A stretch of 64,000 nucleotides of DNA from Herbidospora yilanensis (GTDB taxonomy: Bacteria; Actinomycetota; Actinomycetes; Streptosporangiales; Streptosporangiaceae). Positions within the stretch are counted from its first letter, which is position 1, and every line of letters begins with the position of its first letter. Under the pieces are notes generated by a model. That model did no database searches. It worked only from the letters and a program-made list of their open reading frames with translations, and was not told where the DNA came from. The stretch spans positions 62,001 through 126,000 of the forward strand of contig NZ_BBXE01000021.1 in NCBI RefSeq assembly GCF_001570565.1, in the 5' to 3' direction. Positions 53,742 to 62,281 of the stretch are shown here, piece after piece. A program made the position numbers and the translations under genes.

Positions 53742-56700
53742 TCACAGCGTGGCGAGCAGGCCGGCCGCCATCTCCTTGGCCCCGGCGGCGGCCTCCGGCA
53801 GCGGCATGAGCGTCGCCCCGGTGTTGTTGATCTCGGTCCCGGCCGGGCGGTCGGCGCCGCCGAACAGGACCGTCACGACGTACTCGTCCTGCATGACCTT
53901 GACCTCGTACGCGCCGCTGTAGGCGGTCTCGGTCTGCTGCCTGATCGCCTGGCCGTAGTTGTCGGTGCCCAGGCCCGGGACCTTCTGGATCTTGCTCCAC
54001 TGGATCCCGCCGATCTTGGAACCGGCCGTGCCGCGGCTCTTGCCGCGCTCGTCGACCAGGTAGAACCGGGCCATCTCGGCGTTCGGGAACTCCCGGATGC
54101 CGATCCGCAGGTTCCGCCAGCGGACCTTGCCGCCCTCGACCGGCATGGCGTCGTTCCACCACTGACACTCGGTCAGCTTCGCCTTGCCCTCCGTGAGCGA
54201 CTGCGCCAGGCCCTCGGTCTTCGGGACCAGCTTCGCGGCCGTCGGGTTCACCGCCACACAGCTCGGCGGCAGGGCGATCTTGACCGGCGACGGGCTCGGC
54301 GTCGGGGCGGGGGTCGGACGGGCCTTGCCGGCGAACGGCAGCGGCTTCTTGGCATACCAGGCCTCGGCCGACTGGGCGAGCTGGGTCAGCAGCGCCTTGA
54401 CCTCACGGATCGCGTTCTCCTCGGTGATCGACTGCTTGGTGTCGTTCGTGAGGACGTCGGCCTCCTTGTGCTGCTGGCTGGCCTCGTACTTGACGTCGAA
54501 GGTGATGTTGCCGACCCGGCCCATGCCGGTGCCGAAGGCGTAGCGGTAGTCGTCCTCGCGCGTCCACTGGTACTGGGCGACCGCCGCGTCGCCGATGCCC
54601 GTGAAGACCTCGGGCTTGGAGTAGTAGCGCTCCTCGTCGGAGACCGAGGCGGTGTAGTCGTACTGGCGCTTCTCGCCGTCGAACTGGATCGAGGCGGCCT
54701 TGTCGGCGGTGGTGTCGCCGATCGCCTCGTAGCGGGCCACGTTGACGGTGATCTGCCGCTGGCGGTTGTACTCCCCGAACGAGATGTTGCGGTTGGTCCA
54801 CTCGCAGGTCCACCTGACGTAGCTGACCAGGGTCGAGTCACGCTCGTCGGACATCCGCATGTCGATCTTGGCGGCCGGGACCAGCCGCTCGGTCTGCTCC
54901 GGGTCGAGCATCGCGCAGACGTCGAAGTCGGTGCCCTTCGGGTCGTCGCCCGCCGCCGGGGGCGCCGCGCCCGACGCCTCGGGAGACGCCCCCGTCTTCG
55001 GCGGAGGCGCGGTCTGCGGGGTGTCCTCTCCCCCGGTCGTCTGGAAGAAGACGAACGTGCCGCCCGCCACGACCAGGACCACCACGGCCGCGATCAGCGG
55101 CCAGAGCCACTTGTTCCGGGTCGGCGGGCCGGGGGGCTGCGCCCAGCCGGGCTGGGTGGTGCCCTGCCACGGACCGGAGTTCTGCTGCCAGCCGCTCTGC
55201 GCCTGCCAGGGCTCGCCGCCCCCGCTCGGGGCGCCGTTGGCGCTCGGCTGGAACAACACCGCCGTGCCCTCCGGCCCCTCCTGTGCCTGGGGGGCCTGGG
55301 GGGCCTGCGGGTTCCAGGGACCCTGCGGGGGCCGGCCGGCCTCCGCCGGGCCGCGCCACCGTTCGCTGCCCCGGGGGACGTGACCGTGCGGGCCGGGCGG
55401 TTCCGGCGTGTTCGGGGTGTTCGGCGTGTTCGGCGTGTTCGGGGTGTTCGGCGGCCACGCGGTGCCCTCGGACGGGGTGGACCAGGCCGAACCCGGGGCC
55501 GTCAGGCCCGAGGACTCCTGGCGGGCTTCGGACGCGGGCGGCTGACCCTCCGTACCGGGCCACTTTGCCGTGGGAGACGCCTCCGCCCCCGGCCAGGGGG
55601 CCTCGCTCTTGGACTCGGCGCCGGGCCACTGCGGGCCGCCGGGAGACTCGGAACCGGACCGCTGGGCACCTTCCGCACCGGGCCACTGGGGACCGGTCGA
55701 CGACTCAGCACCCGGCCACTGCGGGCCGCTCGGGGGTTCCGCGCCGGGCCGCTGCGGGCCCGACGGCGATTCCACGCCAGGCCACTGCGAACCGCTCGGA
55801 GGCTCCGCACCCAGCCGCTGAGGACCCGACGACTCCACGCCAGGCCACTGCGGACCCGACGGCGACTCAGCACCCGGCCACTGCGGGCCGCTCGGGGGCT
55901 CCGCACCCGGCCACTGCGGGCCGGTCGACGACTCCGCGCCGGGCCGCTGCGCGCCTGATGACTCCACGCCAGGCCACTGCGGGCCACTCGGAGGCTCCGC
56001 ACCCAGCCGCTGAGGACCCGACGACTCCACGCCAGGCCACTGCGGACCCGACGGCGACTCAGCACCCGGCCACTGCGGGCCGCTCGGGGGCTCCCCGCCG
56101 GGCCGCTGCGGGCCCGACGGCGATTCCACGCCAGGCCACTGCGAGCCGGGGCCGCCGAAGGCGGGTGGCTGGGGGGCCGGGGAAGACGGGCGCGGGTCGG
56201 CGGGTGGTTCGGGCATGCCGGGCCATTCCGGACCGGCCGACGGCCACGACGGGCCCGGGTTCGCCGGGGGCTGCGCGGGGCGGTGCGCGCCGAAGGCGTC
56301 GAAACCCTGACCGGCGCCCTGGTTGGAGGCCTGGCCGGGGCGGTCGGCGATCGGGGAGACGCCGTTGGCGCCCGGCGCGTGCCGGTCGGAGGGGGCGTGG
56401 GGCACGGGGCCGCCGCCGCGTCCGGGGGCGTCCGGGCGGCTGAAGTCGCGGAAATCGGACCGGCCCTCCGGCGGGGCCTCCGGGGCGGGCGCGCCGAACA
56501 TCGCGGGCGGGCGGAGCCCTGGCGGGCCCTCGGGGGGCTGCGGCTTGCGGGACTGGCTGGCCGGGGTGTCGAACCAGCCCGGCCGGTCGGAGGGCGGAGA
56601 CGACGGGGTGGCCGACTGCCGGGTGGACGATCTGGGGATCCGGCGCGGCAACTCGGAGGCGGTCTCGGGTGACTTCGTGGTCGCCGGGTCGCCGTCGTTA

Positions 56701-57089
56701 CCGGCGGGCTCGGCGGGTGCCGGGTTGTCCAGGTCGCGGAGCATCGCACCGAACGGGTCGGGTTCGTCCGGGGGCGGGCCGGAGTCGCCGGCAGCCGGGG
56801 GTTGCGGGGCCGCGGGCGGGGTGGCCTCCTGGCGCCAGGAGGCGACCCTGGTCGGGTCGCCGATCATGGGGGCGCCCGATTCGGCCGTCCGGCGCACGAA
56901 CGGCAGGCTCGTGCCGGTCGCCTTGGGGATCTCGCCCGTGGCCGGGTCGTCCTCGTCGTAGGCGTGGGGGCGCGAATCCCGTACAGGAGAACCGAAGGCC
57001 TCGCCCGGCGGGTCCGCTGGCGGCGTGTCCTCCGGGGGCGGGGGGACCGCACGCAGGTGGTTCCGGGGCTTCTGGGGGTCTTCGGGCAT
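53742..57089 (-). CDS. Giant Pro-rich repeat membrane protein with two DUF3558-like ectodomains
   Basis: A protein of 1115 residues. AAGGAG lies seven bases upstream of the ATG, 15 bases after the kinase stop. Residues 1-655 are a Pro/Gly/Ser/Gln-rich cytoplasmic tail, with about 16 copies of a WPGxExxSGPQ unit (about 315-500). A Trp-rich stretch and PTRNKW precede one membrane helix (about 660-682). The outside part has two domains of the lipoprotein type DUF3558: DFDVCAMLDPEQTERLV...WTCEW (about 720-890) and LPPSCVAVNPTAAKLV...ECQWWN (about 940-1110), each with a pair of cysteines. Both kinases upstream carry a similar domain. It may be a scaffold or substrate of those kinases. Confidence 0.85.
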   Translation of the reverse strand: MPEDPQKPRNHLRAVPPPPEDTPPADPPGEAFGSPVRDSRPHAYDEDDPATGEIPKATGTSLPFVRRTAESGAPMIGDPTRVASWRQEATPPAAPQPPAAGDSGPPPDEPDPFGAMLRDLDNPAPAEPAGNDGDPATTKSPETASELPRRIPRSSTRQSATPSSPPSDRPGWFDTPASQSRKPQPPEGPPGLRPPAMFGAPAPEAPPEGRSDFRDFSRPDAPGRGGGPVPHAPSDRHAPGANGVSPIADRPGQASNQGAGQGFDAFGAHRPAQPPANPGPSWPSAGPEWPGMPEPPADPRPSSPAPQPPAFGGPGSQWPGVESPSGPQRPGGEPPSGPQWPGAESPSGPQWPGVESSGPQRLGAEPPSGPQWPGVESSGAQRPGAESSTGPQWPGAEPPSGPQWPGAESPSGPQWPGVESSGPQRLGAEPPSGSQWPGVESPSGPQRPGAEPPSGPQWPGAESSTGPQWPGAEGAQRSGSESPGGPQWPGAESKSEAPWPGAEASPTAKWPGTEGQPPASEARQESSGLTAPGSAWSTPSEGTAWPPNTPNTPNTPNTPNTPEPPGPHGHVPRGSERWRGPAEAGRPPQGPWNPQAPQAPQAQEGPEGTAVLFQPSANGAPSGGGEPWQAQSGWQQNSGPWQGTTQPGWAQPPGPPTRNKWLWPLIAAVVVLVVAGGTFVFFQTTGGEDTPQTAPPPKTGASPEASGAAPPAAGDDPKGTDFDVCAMLDPEQTERLVPAAKIDMRMSDERDSTLVSYVRWTCEWTNRNISFGEYNRQRQITVNVARYEAIGDTTADKAASIQFDGEKRQYDYTASVSDEERYYSKPEVFTGIGDAAVAQYQWTREDDYRYAFGTGMGRVGNITFDVKYEASQQHKEADVLTNDTKQSITEENAIREVKALLTQLAQSAEAWYAKKPLPFAGKARPTPAPTPSPSPVKIALPPSCVAVNPTAAKLVPKTEGLAQSLTEGKAKLTECQWWNDAMPVEGGKVRWRNLRIGIREFPNAEMARFYLVDERGKSRGTAGSKIGGIQWSKIQKVPGLGTDNYGQAIRQQTETAYSGAYEVKVMQDEYVVTVLFGGADRPAGTEINNTGATLMPLPEAAAGAKEMAAGLLATL
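55570..56150. repeat. Array of approximately 39-bp (13-codon) tandem repeats in the Pro-rich gene
   Basis: About 16 imperfect units encode SGPQWPGAESP-type peptides on the minus strand. Some blocks of three or four units are nearly identical at a distance (for example around 55740-55860 and 55970-56100), showing higher-order duplication. The array lies in the part predicted to be cytoplasmic and unstructured. Such arrays change length easily in frame and may be mis-assembled in short-read genomes. Confidence 0.85.
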
Positions 57090-57104
57090 GGGGGAACTCC
57101 TTGG

Positions 57105-58376
57105 TCAGCCGATTCCGGCCGCGACAAGCTGGGCGGCCTGGCGGGCGCGCTCCCTGGTGTCGTCGCCGGGCGACTTGTAGGTGACCTGGGCGGACAGGTT
57201 GCTTCTCCGGAACCAGACGGTGGCGCCGCCGTCGGCGGGCGCCACGTATGCCTCGTCGGCGACGCCGGTGAGGTTCTCGGCGCCGTCGGGGCGGGCGGGG
57301 GCGGCTCCGGTGGTCAGGCGGTAACCCACGACGACCTCGGCGCCGCCGGAGCGGTTGATCCAGCGGCAGCCGCCATCGGGAGTGGGTTCGGCGTTGGCCT
57401 GGGTGCCGAGCAGGCGGGTGATCTGCGCGGTGGTCAGGGACGTGCAGGCGTCGGGGGCCGCGGTGAAGCGGGCCGGGACGTCGGCCGGGCCGGCCGCGAA
57501 CCGGGAGGCGGCCCAGCCGGCGCCGACGCCGAGGACGATCGTGAGGGCGGCGCCGATCGCCCAGCGGCCGGTCCGGCGCGAGCGCGGGGGCACCGCGGCG
57601 ACGGCGTCCCGCAGCAGGTGGCGAGTGGTCGCGGCCGGAGGGCGGTGGGCGGGGTCCTTGGCGAGCAGCGCGCCGACCGCGCGGGCCAGCGCGGGGGTCG
57701 CCTGCGTCATCGGGGGCGGGTCGTGCATGACGACGGCCGCCACGACGGCGGCGGGCAGGTTGCGGTGGAAGGGGCCCCGGCCCTCCACGGCCGCGTAGAG
57801 GGTCGCGCCGAGCGACCACAGGTCCGACGGCGGGCCGGCGGGCAGGCCGCGGAACCGCTCGGGGGCCATGTACGCCGGCGACCCCGAGCTGTCGGCCGGG
57901 TCGGCCCCGAACGGGGCGGCGATGCCGAAGTCGGCCAGCATGGCCCGGCCGTCGTCGCCGACCAGCACGTTGGCCGGTTTCACGTCCCGGTGCAGGATGC
58001 CGTGGGCGTGCGCGAGTTCGAGGGCGTCGAGGATCGACAGGCCGATCTCGGCGACCCGGGCGCTCGGCAGCGGCAGCAGCTTGTCGAGGGAGGTGCCCGG
58101 CACGAGGTCCATCACGATCCAGGGCGCGCCGTCGTGGGGCACCACGTCGTGGATCTTGACGATCGACGGGTGGTTGAGCCGCCCGGCCGCCCGCGCCTCG
58201 CCGATCGCCCGGGAGGTGTATTCGGCCAGCTCACCAGGGGCGAGATCGCTGGGCGTGCGCATCTGCTTGACGGCGACCTCGCGCCGCAGCAACTCGTCGT
58301 GGGCACGCCAGACGGTGCCCGCGCCGCCCTTCCCCAGGGGTTCGGCGAGCCGGTAGCGGCCGGCGAGCAGGGTCAC
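57105..58376 (-). CDS. Receptor Ser/Thr protein kinase with DUF3558-like ectodomain (kinase 2)
   Basis: A Hanks-type kinase of 423 residues. The N-lobe has LGKGGAGTVWRA (14-25) and K37 (VAVKQM). Catalytic loop HRDVKPANVL has D131; DFG has D149; SPAYMAPERFRG follows. One membrane helix (272-290) leads to an outside domain of about 130 residues with C311 (DACTSLTTAQITRLLG) and C337 (DGGCRWIN). All catalytic residues are present, so activity is expected. The GTG start overlaps the stop of the preceding kinase gene (GTGA); a GTG four codons earlier is possible. It probably phosphorylates proteins on Ser/Thr in response to an outside ligand. Confidence 0.92.
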   Translation of the reverse strand: MTLLAGRYRLAEPLGKGGAGTVWRAHDELLRREVAVKQMRTPSDLAPGELAEYTSRAIGEARAAGRLNHPSIVKIHDVVPHDGAPWIVMDLVPGTSLDKLLPLPSARVAEIGLSILDALELAHAHGILHRDVKPANVLVGDDGRAMLADFGIAAPFGADPADSSGSPAYMAPERFRGLPAGPPSDLWSLGATLYAAVEGRGPFHRNLPAAVVAAVVMHDPPPMTQATPALARAVGALLAKDPAHRPPAATTRHLLRDAVAAVPPRSRRTGRWAIGAALTIVLGVGAGWAASRFAAGPADVPARFTAAPDACTSLTTAQITRLLGTQANAEPTPDGGCRWINRSGGAEVVVGYRLTTGAAPARPDGAENLTGVADEAYVAPADGGATVWFRRSNLSAQVTYKSPGDDTRERARQAAQLVAAGIG

Positions 58377-59866
58377 GCGTGACCCCACAGCGTGTCGGCC
58401 GCGGCGCGGGCGGCGGTCTCCGCGCCCGAGCGCATCTGGTCGGCGGTGCGGTCGCCCAGGTCGGCGTACTCGATCCGGCCGACGAAGTCGCCGACGCGGA
58501 AGTAGACGTCGACGGCGATGATCCGGCCTTCGGCGGAGGTGACGTCCCAGGTGAACGCCTCCTCGCCTACGCCGGTGAGCGGGCGGATCGCCGAGATCAC
58601 GGTGGGGATGCGGCGTTTGGTGCCGATCTCGTACCAGATGAGGGACGAGTCACGCGGCTGGTTGGCGACGTGGCGCTTGATGCCGCCGTACAGGGAGCGG
58701 GCCGCTTCGGGGTCGAGGTCCCACCAGTTCGGGGTGTCGGAGTCGGTGGTGGGTTCGAGGCGCAGGCCGGTGCCTTCGACCGTCCACTGGCAACCGCCCT
58801 CGATCTCCGTCGGCCGGGCGTTCTGGCCGAGCAGCGCCTTGACCTGGTCGGCGGAGACGACCCTGCATAAGTCGACGTCCTGCGCGAACACCGGCGCGGG
58901 CGGGCGCCGCGCCGCCGGGGCGCCCGCGCCGCCGGACTCCCACGGCGCGAGGAGCACCACGGCCGCCGCGACCACGGCGGCGGCCCCGGCCGCCACGGCG
59001 ACCCACGGGCCGTTCTTCTTCCGCCCGGCCGGCGCGATGTCCGGGTTCCCGCCCCGGACGATCTCCTGGAACAGCCGCCCGGCGGTCGCCGCGTCGGGCC
59101 GGTCGGCCGGGTCGCGCGCCATCAGCCAGGTGACCAGGGTGCCCAGCGGCCCGCCGACCCTCGGCGCGGGCACCGGCGCGGTCAGCGTCGCGTGGATGAC
59201 CTGCACGTGGCTTCCCCGGTAGGGCGGCGCGCCCTCCAGCGCGGTGTACAGGGTCGCGCCCAGCGACCACAGGTCGGCGGCCGGCCCGCCGGGGTGGCCT
59301 TCCAGCCGCTCCGGCGCGATGAAGCCCGGGGAGCCGATCAGCATGCCGTCGCCGGTCAGGTTGGTCGTGTCGGCCTGCCGGGCGATGCCGAAGTCGGTGA
59401 GCACCACCCGCCCGTCGACGGTGAGGAACACGTTCCCGGGCTTGACGTCGCGGTGCTGCACGCCGTGGGCGTGCGCGGCCGACAACGCGTCGACCATGCG
59501 GGCGCCGATCTCGGCCACCGCGCCCGGCTGCAGCCCGCCGTGGGCGGAGATCTCCGCGGACAGCGGGCGCCCGTTGAGACGCTCCATGACGATCCAGGGA
59601 CGGCCGTCCTCGACCAGGACGTCGTGCACGCTGACGACGGCCGGGTGCCGCAGCCGTGCGGTCACCTCGGCCTCGCGCATCACCCGGGTGACGAGCTCCG
59701 CCCGCTCCCGCTCCCCCATCCCGTCGGGAACCCGCAGTTCCTTGACGGCGACCTCGCGGTCGAGCATCTCGTCACGGGCGAGCCAGACGGTGCCCATGCC
59801 ACCGGAGCCGAGGGGATGCAGCAGGAGGTACCGGGAGGCCAGTCGTTCCCCGATCGATTCGGCCAT
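58373..59866 (-). CDS. Receptor Ser/Thr protein kinase with DUF3558-like ectodomain (kinase 1)
   Basis: A Hanks-type kinase of 497 residues, first of a three-gene operon. LGSGGMGTVWLA (19-30), K42 (VAVKEL), HRDVKPGNVF with D140, DFG with D158 and GFIAPERLEG show a complete active site. A membrane helix (about 287-307) precedes an outside domain of 185 residues. It has C334 (DLCRVVSADQVKALLG) and C359 (GGCQWTV), a DUF3558-like pattern. The ATG is likely leaderless: TATTCT lies six bases upstream and no ribosome-binding site exists. It is followed at once by kinase 2 (GTGA overlap) and then by the repeat-rich protein. Confidence 0.93.
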   Translation of the reverse strand: MAESIGERLASRYLLLHPLGSGGMGTVWLARDEMLDREVAVKELRVPDGMGERERAELVTRVMREAEVTARLRHPAVVSVHDVLVEDGRPWIVMERLNGRPLSAEISAHGGLQPGAVAEIGARMVDALSAAHAHGVQHRDVKPGNVFLTVDGRVVLTDFGIARQADTTNLTGDGMLIGSPGFIAPERLEGHPGGPAADLWSLGATLYTALEGAPPYRGSHVQVIHATLTAPVPAPRVGGPLGTLVTWLMARDPADRPDAATAGRLFQEIVRGGNPDIAPAGRKKNGPWVAVAAGAAAVVAAAVVLLAPWESGGAGAPAARRPPAPVFAQDVDLCRVVSADQVKALLGQNARPTEIEGGCQWTVEGTGLRLEPTTDSDTPNWWDLDPEAARSLYGGIKRHVANQPRDSSLIWYEIGTKRRIPTVISAIRPLTGVGEEAFTWDVTSAEGRIIAVDVYFRVGDFVGRIEYADLGDRTADQMRSGAETAARAAADTLWGHA

Positions 59867-59872
59867 ACCGGG

Positions 59873-59878
59873 AGAATA
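59873..59878 (-). promoter_or_regulatory. -10 element TATTCT of the kinase operon (leaderless transcript)
   Basis: On the minus strand TATTCT ends six bases before the kinase ATG, so the predicted transcript begins at or within a base or two of the start codon. No good TTGACA-like -35 is seen at 16-19 bases upstream. Confidence 0.45.
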
Positions 59879-59923
59879 GCGAACCCCAACCGACCCGATT
59901 TGACCATTCGTCAACCCCGGGCC

Positions 59924-62203
59924 CTAGCCCACGACGATCTCCGCCGATCCTCCCACGATCTCGGCCGCCACGACCGTCTTCGGCCCGGTCGACCGCACGA
60001 CCAGCCTGCCTTCCTCGTGGACGGCCGTCACGACCGTCTCCCCGTCGGCGTCGCGCACCACGGTCCGGGATTCGCCGTCGGGCAGGCCGTACACGAGAAG
60101 GGAGATCTCCGGCGTCTCGGTGACGGTGTCGCCGGGGGTCGTCGTGGGGACGAGCGCGCCGAGGCGTCCGTAGAGGGGGATCCGGTCGAGCGGCGGGGAG
60201 ACCCGGATGTACCGGCCGCCCTCGTGGTGCTCGCCGGTCCAGTGGTCGACCCAGGTCCCGGCCGGGAGGTAGACGTCGCGGGTCCCGTCGGCCGAGGTCA
60301 TCGGGGCGACGAGCAGGTCGGGGCCGAGGAGGTACTGGAGGTCGGCCTGCCAGCCCACCGGGTCGCCGGGCTGGTCGACGCACAGGGCGCGCATGATCGG
60401 CAGCCCGGTCTCGACCGCCTCGACGGCGGTCGAGTAGAGGTAGGGCATCAGCCGGTAGCGCAGGCGCAGCGCCTCGACCGCGCCGCGTTCGGCGTGCTCC
60501 GGGAACTCCCACGGCTCGCGGCTGGTGGTGCCGTGGAAGCGCACCAGCGGCGACAGCGCCCCGAACTGCGCCCAGCGGACGAAGAGATCGGGTGTGGGCG
60601 TCCCGGTGAAGCCTCCGGCGTCGTGGCTCCAGAAGGGGATGCCGGACAGGCCGTGCGAGAGGCCGCCCCGGATGGTGCTGCCCATCGCCGGGTAGGTCGC
60701 GTCGACGTCGCCGCTCCACTGCGCCGGATGCCGCTGCCCGCCCAGATACGACGACCGCGCCCAGACCAGGCCGTGCCCGGCGACCTCGCGGGTCACGTCG
60801 GCGACCAGGTCGTTGAACAGCAGCGAGTAGACGTTGTGCAGTTCGGCGCCGCTCATCCCGTTGTAGGCCACCGCCCTGGCCGGCACCCCCTCGGCGAAGT
60901 CGGTCTTGAACACCTGCACGCCCTGCTCCAGCAGCCCCTTGAGCAGCCCGCGGAACCAGGTGCGGGCGGCGGGGTTGGTGAAGTCGACGATTCCGCAGGC
61001 CGGGTAGGAGCCGTGCCAGGCGTCGGCCACGTAGGGCTCGCCGTCACGGGTCAGCAGCAGGTATCCGCTGCTCGCCGCCTCCTCGAAGGCCGGGCTCAGG
61101 TGGGAGATGTACGGGTTCATCCACAGACAGACCTTGAAGCCCTGCTCCGCGAGCTCCGCCAGCATGCCCTCGGGGTCGGGGAAGGCCTGCCGGTCCCACC
61201 GCAGGTCCGACCAGTGCCCGTCGATCTGCCAGAACGTGTCGAGATGCAGCACGTCACACGGGATGCCCCGGTCCCGGATCTTCCGCGCCCGCGCCAGCAC
61301 CCGCTCCTGGCTGTCGCGGAAGAACCCCGAGGAGATCCACGCCCCGAACGCCCACTTGGGCGGCAGCACCGCCGGCCCGGTCAGCGCGCGCAGCCGCCGC
61401 AGCACGTCGGCCGGCTCGGGGCCGCCCAGGACGTAGTAGTCGATCAGGTCGTCGGGCACCACGATCTGCACGTCGCTGTGGGTCGACTGGCACATGTCGA
61501 ACTCGACCGGCATCCCGCTGTCGACGACGATCCCGTATCCCCGGCTGGACAGGTAGAAGGGCACGTTCTTGTACGCCCGCTGCGACTCCGCCCCGAACGC
61601 GTCGAAGTTCCACATCAGCGGCCGTTGCCCGCGCTTGTCGAGCGGCGTGAACGACTCCCCGAACCCGCCGAACGCCTCGTCGGCCGGGGCCAGGAACGTC
61701 TCGTGGTAGGCGACGGTGACGCCGTCGGCCTGCGAGCGGCCGAAGGGGAGCGTGCGCAGCCGCCCGGAGATGTCGGGACGGCCCGGGTCCTGCTCGGTGA
61801 GCACGCGCCCGGCGGGGTCGGTGAAGCGCAGGTTCCAGGGGTTCAGGCGGATCTCGGCCCGTACGGCCCCCGCGTCCACGACGACCGTCTCCTCGTCGAC
61901 GGTCACCCCGGCCGCCCACCGCACCGGCCGGGTCAGCCGCAGGGCCCGCGCCGACCGCGTGCGGGCGTCGGCCTGTTCGCTGAGCTTGACCCGGACGATC
62001 CCCTCGCCCGCCGCGCTCACCTGGACGACGAGCGACTCGTCGGTCGAGGTCACCCCCTTCAGGGTGACGCCGCATCCGTCGGAGGCCACCACCTCGGCCC
62101 GCGCCAGCGTCGCGATCCCGCCTTCGCCGTGCTGCCGGACGGGCAGCTCGGGCGGGTCGGCGACGAAGTACTCGCGCGCGATCAACGGGGGGCGATACGG
62201 CAT
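59924..62203 (-). CDS. yicI: GH31 family alpha-xylosidase (YicI-like)
   Basis: Glycoside hydrolase of 759 residues, without signal peptide, so probably cytoplasmic. It removes alpha-linked xylose (or related sugars) from oligosaccharides. The nucleophile is D435 (QVFKTDFAEGVPARAV), where YicI-type enzymes have KTDFGE; A437 in place of Gly is a small deviation. The acid/base is D499 (WSGDVDATY). FGGFGESFTPLDKRGQ (about 178-193) and LHLDTFWQIDGHWSDLRWD (about 319-337) match the alpha-xylosidase subgroup. It is divergent from GH42 with a 78-base gap, fitting joint use on a branched xylose/galactose-bearing glycan. Confidence 0.9.
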   Translation of the reverse strand: MPYRPPLIAREYFVADPPELPVRQHGEGGIATLARAEVVASDGCGVTLKGVTSTDESLVVQVSAAGEGIVRVKLSEQADARTRSARALRLTRPVRWAAGVTVDEETVVVDAGAVRAEIRLNPWNLRFTDPAGRVLTEQDPGRPDISGRLRTLPFGRSQADGVTVAYHETFLAPADEAFGGFGESFTPLDKRGQRPLMWNFDAFGAESQRAYKNVPFYLSSRGYGIVVDSGMPVEFDMCQSTHSDVQIVVPDDLIDYYVLGGPEPADVLRRLRALTGPAVLPPKWAFGAWISSGFFRDSQERVLARARKIRDRGIPCDVLHLDTFWQIDGHWSDLRWDRQAFPDPEGMLAELAEQGFKVCLWMNPYISHLSPAFEEAASSGYLLLTRDGEPYVADAWHGSYPACGIVDFTNPAARTWFRGLLKGLLEQGVQVFKTDFAEGVPARAVAYNGMSGAELHNVYSLLFNDLVADVTREVAGHGLVWARSSYLGGQRHPAQWSGDVDATYPAMGSTIRGGLSHGLSGIPFWSHDAGGFTGTPTPDLFVRWAQFGALSPLVRFHGTTSREPWEFPEHAERGAVEALRLRYRLMPYLYSTAVEAVETGLPIMRALCVDQPGDPVGWQADLQYLLGPDLLVAPMTSADGTRDVYLPAGTWVDHWTGEHHEGGRYIRVSPPLDRIPLYGRLGALVPTTTPGDTVTETPEISLLVYGLPDGESRTVVRDADGETVVTAVHEEGRLVVRSTGPKTVVAAEIVGGSAEIVVG

Positions 62204-62234
62204 CGCTGCACTCCAACGGTATGGCGGGTTGTGT

Positions 62235-62240
62235 GATAAT
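62235..62240 (+). promoter_or_regulatory. -10 element GATAAT upstream of the GH42 gene
   Basis: GATAAT matches five of six bases of the consensus. No clear -35 is present at the right distance. Transcription would begin near 62247, directly inside the proposed ROK-type site, about 35 bases before the ATG. Confidence 0.5.
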
Positions 62241-62268
62241 TAGTTTGCCGTCCATCCCAACAAAGGTC
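62240..62268. promoter_or_regulatory. Candidate ROK-type operator between GH31 and GH42
   Basis: Left half TTAGTTTGCC (62240-62249) and right half AACAAAGGTC (62259-62268) are separated by nine bases, the same spacing as the site at 42556-42584. Each half keeps the TTAGTTTG or AACAAA part of the XylR-type consensus, but the outer bases of the right half do not match. Position over the expected transcription start of GH42 supports a regulatory role. Confidence 0.35.
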
Positions 62269-62281
62269 AACGAGGACGGCG

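Noticed and set aside
55570-56150. CRISPR or mobile element repeats
   Set aside because: The units are 13-codon protein repeats in a Pro-rich tail with no unique spacers and no transposase nearby.
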